64,000 bases of DNA from Fallopia convolvulus (taxonomy: Eukaryota > Streptophyta > Magnoliopsida > Caryophyllales > Polygonaceae). Position 1 is the first letter of the stretch, and each line of letters begins with the position of its first letter. Both the position numbers and the translations under genes were made by a program. The stretch is from assembly GCA_964016875.1 (NCBI GenBank), contig OZ024721.1, positions 11,400,109-11,464,108 on the forward strand, read 5' to 3'. This document shows positions 56,301 through 64,000 of this stretch, one piece after another. Under the pieces are notes generated by a model. It saw only the letters and a list, made by a program, of their open reading frames with translations. It did not search any database and was not told where the DNA came from.

Positions 56301-57777
56301 GTTATATGCAACATATCTTGGGCTTCTTGTTCTGAAGTGGTAGGAGTGAAGTCAACCACAAAATCTGCCAACGCTTGAGATTTCATTGATGTCCTCGGCT
56401 CGTACATGATATCGTAACCATTTAAGTGGATCAACCATCTCGTTAGCCGACCTAACAATTCTGGCTTTGACATGATACTCTTCATTGGATAATTAGTCCT
56501 CACGATGATAGAATGACTTTCAAAATAAGGATGTAACTTTATTGAAGCCATTACCAGAGATAATACTAGCTTCTCCATGGGGGAATACCTGGTTTCCGCA
56601 TCTAGCAAAGTTTTACTTACATAGTAAATAGGCAACTGGTCTCCATTCTCTTCTCGGATCAAGACGGCACTCACTGCTACTTCGGTCGCGGCCAAGTACA
56701 CGTACAACTTCTCGTCTGGATTGGGTTTGGAAAGTACATGCGGGTTAGATAAATAATTTTTCAACTCTCCAAAGCCTTTTTCATGCGCTTCCGTCCATTC
56801 AAATGATTTGTTTTTCTTCAGGATGTCGTAGAACAACTTGTTTCTATCTGAAGATCGCGATATGAATCGATTCAACGCAGCTACTTGTCCTGTTAACTTC
56901 TGGACATCTTTGACGCATTTTGGCGATTGTAGCTCCATTATGGCTTTGATCTGTTCTGGACTCGCCTCGATTCCTCTCTGCGTCACTATGTATCCGAGGA
57001 ATTTCCCTGACGTCACTCCGAAAGAGCACTTGGTTGGATTCAACTTCATCTTGTAACTTCGCAGGATCTCGAACGCGTCTTTCAGGTGAGTAATATGGTC
57101 CTCCGCCTTCAATGACTTGACTAGCATGTCGTCTATGTATACCTCCATTGTATCCCCCAGTTTTTCCTGAAACATCTTATTAACCAATTTCTGATAAGTA
57201 GCACTTGCGTTTTTTAACCCGAAAGGCATAACTTTGTAGCAATAAGTTCCCTGATTGGTTACGAATGCAGTTTTCTCTTGATCATCAGGATGCATCATTA
57301 TTTGATGATATCCACTAAATGCATCCATGAAAGTCAAAAGTCCGTCGGATCCACCATTGCATCTATATGAGGCAAGGGGAACGAGTCTTTGGGGCATGCT
57401 TTGTTTAGATCGGTAAAGTCTACGCAAACGCGCCATTTACCATTTTTCTTCTTAACGACAACCACGTTCGCAAGCCAATCAGGATATTTTACTTCTCTAA
57501 TTTTTCCAGATTCAAGTAAGGATTTTACCTCATCGTTGATTACCTGATTTCGTTCGGCAGCGAACTTACGCCTTTTCTGTTTCACTGGTGGTACCTTCTT
57601 GTTGACATTCAAGGCGTGGGTAATCACGTCGGGATCAATGCCTACCATATCCTCGTTTGACCAGGCGAAACAATCACTGTAGGACCGTAGAAACTCCACT
57701 ATTTGCTCACGTAAAGTTAGTTCCAGATCTGCTCCTATTTTGATTTTCTTGGATGGTTCTAGTGGATCAAGAGCCAC
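56301..57777 (-). pseudogene. Tat B reverse transcriptase and RNase H
   Basis: From 57777: VDDPDV-like leader, KQKRRKFAAERNQVINDEV, NGKWRVCVDFTDLNKACPKD and FPLPHIDAMVD. A frameshift near 57340 follows. Then LLTFMDAFSGYHQIMMHPDD, MPFGLKNASATYQKLVN and VYIDDMLVKS (YIDD catalytic box intact). KCSFGVTSGKFLGYIVTQRG and the thumb follow. RNase H: LYVYLAATEVAVSAVLIRE (the usual Asp of the first motif is Ala-Thr), YYVSKTLLDAETRYSPMEKL. The polymerase motifs are well kept. Confidence 0.88.
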
Positions 57778-58685
57778 CTCTTCGAGCTCTGGCGTCTCCG
57801 GCTTTACATAGTAGGTGTTTGTTCTACCGTCCTTTAATTGCTAATCTGACGCCTTCCTCCCTGCTTCAAGTTGTAAGTTTTTGGAAGTCGTTGCTTTCAT
57901 TGTTATGGAATAGCACTCCCTTGCTAATTTTTGTTCTCCCTTGATTTCTTGAACTCCCTATGGTGTCGGGAACTTCACGCATTGATGATAGGTAGAGGGG
58001 ATAGCCCTCATCCCATGTATCCATGGCCTGCCCAGAATGACATTAAAAGGTAAAGGGCAATCAAGTACTTGGAATTTTACTTGATAGTTAACTCCTCCTG
58101 CGACGGTGGGTAAGGATATCACCCCTAATGTGTTGCGTGATTCCCCGCTGAAGCCTACTAAAGTCGTCGACTTCTTGACAATATCGTCCATCCCGAAACC
58201 TAAGTGTACAAAGCATCCAACATGAGTAACTTAGTGGAGCTTCCATTATCAACTAAGATTCTTTTGACAAGGAAATTGGCTATCGTTAAAGAAATTATCA
58301 AGCAGTCATGGTGAACTTCTTCTTCTTCGACATCGTCGAAGGTAATCGGCATCACGGCAAGACTTGTTCGTGAAGGAGCTTTAGGGCACTCTCTTCTTGT
58401 ATCCCTCGCGATCCTTTTGGCTGCGGAGTACGTTATACCGCAAATTTCTGATCCCCCTGTGATAACATTAATTACTCCGGTGTGCTTCGGTGGGGGAGGC
58501 GGACTAGCTTTCTCTCTGTTGCGCTCCAGCTGCTCCTTCGCTTTTTCTAATATTAATTCTCTGAGATGCCCCCTTCGTAATAATTCGCTCACCTCCTTTC
58601 GCAACGCGATGCACTCGTCGGTCCGGTGCCCGTGGTCAAAGTGGAAATCACACCATCTAGACTTGTCTTTCTGATGCGGGGGCAC
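57778..58685 (-). pseudogene. Tat B nucleocapsid end and aspartic protease
   Basis: From 58685: SRWCDFHFDHGHRTDECIAL (zinc-like C-H-H-C), then VINVITGGSEICGITYSAAK, the start of the protease region. VKRILVDNGSSTKLLMLDAL contains the D-N-G-S catalytic loop. A TAG at 58200 interrupts; then PFNVILGRPWIHGMRAIPST follows. Further stops are at about 57958 and 57842. Confidence 0.82.
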
Positions 58686-60116
58686 GTTACTCTTTCAAGG
58701 CCATTTAACAGTATCTCCCATGGTGTTGAGGGTTCGAACTACCTTGGTTGCATCCACGCGGAAATTGTAGTGAGAGAGTTTTGGAGGTAGTCTGGGATTC
58801 TCATATCTTTCACCCTGTCTGGCTATCATTGTATTGACGGTTGTCTTGGTATGAGGTGCGGTAGGGTACGGGGCGTATCTTGGTTCTCGCCTTCCCAGTC
58901 TCCGGTCGGGTCGATGAGGACTGATTGCTTTTTCGACGAAGAGGTCATCTTCCTCTAGTCGAACATGTGCTAACGCTTTTACCTGTACTTCATCAAAATT
59001 CGAACAAGGGTATTTAGTTAATTCACGATACAGCACGGAATTACACACCGATATGCCCCTTCAGAATGCCTCCACAGCTGTAGCGGCATCACATCCTTCA
59101 ATGGTCATCAGTTCCTCGTTATAGCGGTTGAGGAAAGTTTTCAGAGATTCACCCGGTCTCTGGACCAAGCGGTACAAATCACTTGATCGTTTCTTAGCTT
59201 GTCGACTGCTTGCGAACCTGATCCTGAACTTGTCAATTAACTCGGCAAAGGATGAGATACTCCCAAGAGGTAAGTGCGAATGCCAATTGAGTGCGGGTCC
59301 AGATAACGTGTTTCCGAACCAACGACACATAACAATCTCCTTCACGTCAAAAGGGATTGTTCTAATATTCATAGCCTATTTAAATGCGGCTATATCATGA
59401 TCGGGATCTGTTACCCCTTCGTATTTAGGTACGTCGGGGACATGATACTTTCTGGAGATATCAACTCTTGCGATAGCGGGCACGAAGGGAGAATCGGTGT
59501 AACCATCTCTTCTTTCCATCGCTATCGGTTGAGGTGCCCTTGGGACCTGAGTAATTCAGTCTTCCAAGGCTCGTAGGCATTCCCGTAATTGGGAAACCTC
59601 AGTATCTTCCCGTATCTCCCTTAAGGAATTACCATTTACCTGATACTCGGTTATTGGCCTGACGACATCGGGTGTTACGAGACTTGGATCATCCATATCT
59701 AATCGTCTAGCGACTCCTTCCACCACATCGGTTCCTCGGGGGCGAGTCAGAGCAGATTGTACCTGGGATCGAAGCAAATTACGCTCATTAGTTAAAGTTT
59801 CAATTTGCTTCTCATATGCCTCGGTGAATTTGGCATTAGCCTCTTTCTGGCTTTCTAGGTCCTTCTGGAGAGCAATCATCGTTGATCGGAGTTCCATGAT
59901 GACAACGGCATCGGCTCCTCCAACCCCTCGTTGCTCGGAAGTACCAGGGTTGCCATTGGTGTTTCTGGAGCCTTGCTCAACTCCATCCGCATTCCCGACT
60001 CCATCTATGTTCCCGGTACCATCCACGTTCCCGGTACCTTGATTGTTTGTTTCCTCATTGACCTCATGATTGTCGAGATCTCCTACGTGACTGTAGGTAG
60101 TTTGGATTCTGTCCAT
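58686..60116 (-). pseudogene. Tat B gag
   Basis: N-terminal part (60116-59556): MDRIQTTYSHVGDLDNHEV, glycine/asparagine-rich repeats (GTGNVDGTGNIDGVGN) and a coiled coil (MIALQKDLESQKEANAKF). A stop at 59556 (codon usually arginine) and another near 59373 precede the capsid core: CRWFGNTLSGPALNWHSHLP, FRIRFASSRQAKKRSSDLYR, TFLNRYNEELMTIEG. More stops at about 59060 and 58690. Most stops fit C-to-T changes. Confidence 0.82.
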
Positions 60117-60167
60117 CTCGTTGGGAGATTCGGTTGTTGCTTTAGCGTGACCTCTTTTTGGCTAGGG

Positions 60168-60185
60168 CCCCACGGTGTGCGCCAA
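60168..60185 (-). promoter_or_regulatory. Tat B primer-binding site
   Basis: Minus strand TTGGCGCACACCGTGGGG lies 2 bases inside the 5' LTR. The downstream GGGGCCC is shared with Tat A. Confidence 0.7.
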
Positions 60186-60187
60186 TT

Positions 60188-60723
60188 TGTTTTGGGCAGA
60201 TTAACCGCACAAACGCGTTACCTGCTAAGATGAGGGAATCCTAACCAAAAGGCAGTCACAACACGTTACGAACTATAAATTGAGCGTAAAGTAAAAGGGA
60301 ATATTAGAGAATAAGAGTAAGTAAAAGAATAAAGGCGAACAAATAGTGGTATTTGTAATGCTATTGAGATTGCAAATGAATATCCGATCAATACAAAGGA
60401 ACTCTTGAGTAGAAAGATTGTAAAGGAATGAATTGAACTTTTAGCACTTGATTTCGGGTGTGTCAGCCTATGTCCCTTCTACGTCCGCCTTATCCTTGTT
60501 TTATAACCTCCTCTTTCCTTTGGACCGTTGGTGGAGCGCCTCGCATATCCCGGAGATTTCGCCACCGGCATGAATGAGGTAGTCGTTGAGGTGGGTGATT
60601 ACTGAACCCGGGATCTTCGCCATGCTTTGACTAATTCTTCGACCTTCTTCTTTAACCAACAATTTGGGCTAATCATTCTGGGCTTTCGACGCTCTTTTGG
60701 GCTAGATTTCGGAGGGCCCAACA
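60188..60723 (-). repeat. Tat B 5' LTR
   Basis: Starts TGTTTTGGGC and ends GGGCCCAACA. Matches 51414-51948. Confidence 0.93.
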
Positions 60724-61363
60724 TGAACTGTCACTAGAAGAGTTCCCAATTGTTTAAACTAACTCAGATCTACAATCCTACAATCTCCCTATACATTCCA
60801 TAACAAGCAATTCATTATTGACCAACCAAAGATATTTTGAAAGAATAGAAGATAAGTTATTATTCTCTTTGATCTCAATTTTTTTTGTGAAAGTCTCTTT
60901 GATCCCAATAAATGGTACGTGATTAATTAATAAACAATCAAATTAAATATTGATCAAACACAAACAAATTGATAATGAAATCACCGATTAAAAAATGAAA
61001 TCAGGAAGAGATTACAAAGCAGTGAAAACTCGAGAGCAAACAACTAGAATTGAGTTCTCCCAAAAACTAACACAACAGACTCTAGTAGCCTAATTAACAC
61101 ACTAGTGATAAAAGTGAATCAGTTTACAACAAAATAAGATTTAAAGGCAAACTAGGCCTGCTATTGCACCAACACATTCTGAAGAGTTGCCGAATCGCCT
61201 CGTTCCACGCCGCTTTTTATTGAGCTTCAACTTGACGTACTATTCATAAGCACTCTTATTTCTACATAAACAATCTAATAAATAACCATTTATTTGTAAT
61301 TTTATATGCATCCATGCATCATAAATACTTTATTAGCGTCATCACAAATTAATCAATGATCGA
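60724..61363. other. Flank between Tat B and the glucosyltransferase
   Basis: The first 40 bp (TGAACTGTCACTAGAAGAGT) probably continue the copia-related target. The rest is AT-rich and should include the 3' UTR of the glucosyltransferase (minus strand). No gene seen. Confidence 0.45.
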
Positions 61364-63075
61364 TCAGCTTGTGATGATGTCGATGAACTTGTGCAAGTTC
61401 CGAACAGAGCTCCCACCAGGACCATCAGTAGCTTCTTGAGCAAGCTTCTTCATAGTCGCCATCTTCTCCCTCATCCTCGCTCCTTCCTCCCCAAACATCA
61501 CCCTATCCAGCACCGCCTTTGTCAGCCGCCCACCCTCCACCTCCACACCGAACCCCCACCCGGCCACCACCCTCCTCGTGTTGAGCGCCTGGTCCGCCAT
61601 CCTCCTAGGCATGCAGATCATGGGCACACCCGCCACTATGCTCTCCAGCACCGACTTCCACCCGGAATGCGTCATGTGGGCCCCGGTCGCCGTGTGGCTA
61701 AGCACAGACGTTTGCGGGGCCCACGGCACCACCTTCCCAAAGCTGCTGCTACTACTCACCCTCTCTATAAACCCTTCGGGGAGGGAGGGTTTGAACCTGT
61801 CCGGCAGTGGCCACAAGAACGGGACCTCGGCCGCCTCCAGCGCCTCCGCCAGGGAACGGAGTTCCTCGGGCGGAGGGGGATTCCCGGTGCCGAAGCAGAT
61901 GTAGACGACGGAGGCCGCCGGGCGGGTGTCAAGCCAAGCAATGCAGCCGTTGGAGTCAGCGTTGACGTGAGAGGATGAGGATGACGTCGATAAAGTGATG
62001 CTGTAGGGCCCTGCTTCGAGGAGCTTATTGTCGCCCAAGATGCGGCGGAGGGCGTCGGTTGCGCCAAGCTCGAGCGGGTGGAAGGAGTTGACAGCCACCG
62101 CGGTGGCTTTTGGGAGGTGCACGGATATGGAGTGGAGGATTCGAGCGATCGGGAAAGCGTAGTCGACGCCGAGGATTTCGTGGGGCACGTCTTGTAGGGG
62201 AATGCCCGGTGGGAATCCGGGGATGTACTTATCCACCGTTAGCATTTTTCCTTTGTGGGCTTCTATGCCTGCATTTGATTTAATTTTATTTAATTTGTAC
62301 CGTACGCATATATGATAAGTATAAAAGAACTTATAAAAAAAAAACTTGCCTTATACAACGTTCACATTTCTCCTTTTCCATTAATAATAGGTCATATTTC
62401 AGCACTTAAATTTTGATCAAGTTTATATATATAGTTTTTTTATATTTATGGTAAATTAATAATGAGAGTTGATTGTGTTAATGACAACGACTGAAAAAAG
62501 TTAAATCATCGAAGTGTTTTTTAAACGCTCTGACCAATTGTTATTGTAGATTATAGATGGGGCACGCTATAATCTACAACAACAATTGTTCAATAAACTC
62601 CATGTCCAAGTCTAATACCAATAAGGTAAATCACTCGATCTATACACGAACGAGCGTACATACCCTCAGGTGCGACGGCATCTCTGAGTTGATCAGTATA
62701 GACATGAGTGGCAAGGGCCGCGGAGGATGCGCTCCACAGCGACACCCACTTAACCCCTCTCTCCTCGGCGATGCCTCGGCAGGCGTATGCCATCATGGCT
62801 TCAGCCACAATGCACCCGATCTTCACTCTGGCCTCCTCCGCCGCCGCCGCCACCCCCTTCCTCAGGCTCTCCCCCGCGACATCCACAAACCTCCCTATCC
62901 TCTCCAACATCGTCACACCTTCCGCCCCCGCCAGTCCGTCGTCGACGCGCAAGACCCGAATGTTAACGCTTTCCTCGGACGATAGGGGCGACGAGAGGGT
63001 GGCGGCCGAGGGCTCGGTTGTGAGGAGGCTAATCTGGGTGTCGGGGGCGGAGGCGGCGATCTTCTTGGCGAAGAC
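61364..63075 (-). pseudogene. UGT78-type flavonoid/anthocyanidin 3-O-glucosyltransferase, N terminus cut off
   Basis: Two exons: 63075-62664 (137 codons plus one base) and 62268-61364 (300 residues and stop). They join in frame across a 395-bp intron (GAGG/GTATG to GCAG/GC). Exon 1 starts within the protein at VFAKKIAASAPDTQISLLTT, so about the first 20-25 residues, including the catalytic histidine, are missing. A retrotransposon LTR begins exactly there. Exon 2 has YICFGTGNPPPPEELRSLAE and the PSPG sugar-donor box from WAPQTSVLSH to GVPMICMPRRMADQ. The box ends in Asp-Gln, typical of UDP-glucose use, but the usual HSGWNS is HSGWKS. Such cytosolic enzymes glucosylate flavonols or anthocyanidins at O-3. 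As it stands the gene cannot make the full enzyme. Expected length was about 460 residues. Confidence 0.85.
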
Positions 63076-63911
63076 TGTTGGTGTCGTACGCTCTTTGAGT
63101 GGAGGAACTCAGCAGGGTCGGCGACTTCAGGCAGGTCGACGACTTCTTCAGCACACCAGGGAAAATGATCAATGAACGTATTGGTAACTTGATATAGGTT
63201 TGAATCGCATGGAAGCTTTCCTAAACCGATATTTCACCCCTTATTCAGCCCAAGGGAATCCGTGAAATCCGATTTGAGATAAGACAAACCCTCTTGTCCT
63301 AGTCGTGGCTGTCGATCTAGGACAAAACTTTAGAGTTTAGTATATGAACGATTGCTTCTTGTTGAGAGTGTTTTTCAGAGAGTACAACCCTACAACCTTC
63401 GACACAAAAGCCCAATGAAGCCTTTAAATAGGCATTTGGACATGCAAAACGGTTACTGGCAATTTTCCTGAGGTGGATGACCTGGACATCAGTTACTGGC
63501 AGTTACCAGCAATTCCCACTACTGCCCACTACCTCCCCACGTGTTCCCACTACCATTATACGTCTCAAGGAGCCTCTAATCTGATTAGATAACCTCCTAA
63601 CAGTTACATGCATGTTTATTTGACTGATTCAACGGCGGTTACCAAGCGGTTACCCCTGAACCGTCACCAGGTCATTGACCTCACTGAAGTCGGCGACTTA
63701 CAAGTCCCAACCTCAAGTTCCCAACATGTAATATACTTTGAACGTATTCAACAACCTTCTGGAACTTAGGTTCACTTACACGAACGTGCACCCCGCACAC
63801 CCTAGCCCGTGTTATAGTAAAGTCGGTTCCCATTGTGTCGACGTGAATCCCGATCACACCAAACTGACGTCGGTGACTTATCAAGTGTCGATGACACTAA
63901 AATCACCAACA
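63076..63911 (-). repeat. LTR (836 bp) of a retrotransposon inserted in the glucosyltransferase
   Basis: The ends TGTTGGTG and CACCAACA are an 8-bp inverted repeat. On the right the minus strand reads AAAATGGGGGAGGAA, a polypurine tract directly upstream, so this is the 3' LTR of a minus-strand element that continues past the window. The target duplication should be AAGAC (63071-63075). The class is probably copia, judged only from LTR and tract style. Confidence 0.82.
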
Positions 63912-64000
63912 TTCCTCCCCCATTTTAGTGTAATCCTTGATCCACAAAATAATACAAGCATTAGCCCCAAACTCATGCATAAACGAAAGTGTTGAAACGA
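63912..64000 (-). promoter_or_regulatory. Polypurine tract and start of the internal region of the inserted retrotransposon
   Basis: Minus-strand purine run next to the LTR. Too little internal sequence remains to classify the element. Confidence 0.6.

Larger units (their letters stand above)
51414..60723 (-). mobile_element. Tat-lineage Ty3/gypsy retrotransposon B (9310 bp)
   Basis: LTRs of 535 and 536 bp differ at about 15 sites (2.7%). Flanks GGAAC and TGAAC are an imperfect 5-bp duplication. The minus-strand order is PBS, gag, protease, RT, RNase H, second RNase H, integrase. On the plus strand an antisense gene lies between integrase and the 3' LTR. gag-pol carries about ten stops and at least one frameshift. 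The antisense gene is intact. It is inserted in or next to the decayed copia element. Confidence 0.93.

Noticed and set aside
61391..61978. A 195-codon plus-strand frame in the glucosyltransferase
   Set aside because: It is antisense to exon 2, whose PSPG box is clear. High GC explains the lack of stops.
62557..63175. Plus-strand frames of 142 and 155 codons
   Set aside because: Shadows of exon 1 of the glucosyltransferase; the second also runs into the LTR.

Overview
The window is nuclear DNA of a flowering plant, most likely a eudicot. It shows spliced plant genes (a MATE/DTX transporter, a UGT78-type flavonoid glucosyltransferase) in a dense nest of plant transposons: Ty3/gypsy Tat and Athila lineages, Ty1/copia, CACTA (En/Spm), Mutator-like, Harbinger-like and Stowaway-like elements. 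There is no bacterial or organellar gene structure, and I would not name a species. Only two host genes are visible. Nearly everything else is mobile DNA.

Layout, left to right. (1) 1-1611 is the end of a CACTA element with the open 5' exon of a TNP2-type transposase. It sits in the left LTR of (2) Tat element A (1612-27824, minus strand). Element A carries gag, protease, RT, RNase H, a second archaeal-type RNase H, integrase, and a convergent antisense gene. (3) A 16.7 kb Athila-like element (2848-19566, perfect TTAGT target duplication) lies in an intron of that antisense gene. It is itself cut by (4) a 3.0 kb CACTA element (14795-17797, duplication CAA). (5) 28070-30007 is an older relative of the first CACTA, with a TNP2 pseudogene. 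(6) 30485-32804 is the MATE transporter. (7) 33227-39200 holds a Tat pol relic, an LTR-like block, a Transposase_24 pseudogene split by a Mutator-like element (36364-37492, 9 bp duplication), and CACTA subterminal repeats. (8) 39897-46336 has two Stowaway-like elements, a Harbinger-like MITE, and a MITE split by a third CACTA element (42053-45827, duplication TTG). (9) 48409-51350 is a decayed copia element. (10) 51414-60723 is Tat element B (minus strand), whose antisense gene joins in frame over four exons while its gag-pol carries many stops. (11) 61364-63075 is the UGT78-like gene, cut near its N terminus by an LTR retrotransposon (LTR 63076-63911) that runs off the window.

Hand-counted LTR divergence agrees with the nesting: about 7% for Tat A, about 3% for the Athila-like element inside it, and about 2.7% for Tat B. 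The signals I find least explained are a dispersed 16-bp palindrome (GGGTCGTGCACGACCC and a GGTACC-cored variant) scattered through coding and non-coding parts of the Athila-like element, the intact antisense gene of Tat B, and an internal third LTR in the Athila-like element. All distances, splice joins and divergences were read by eye.
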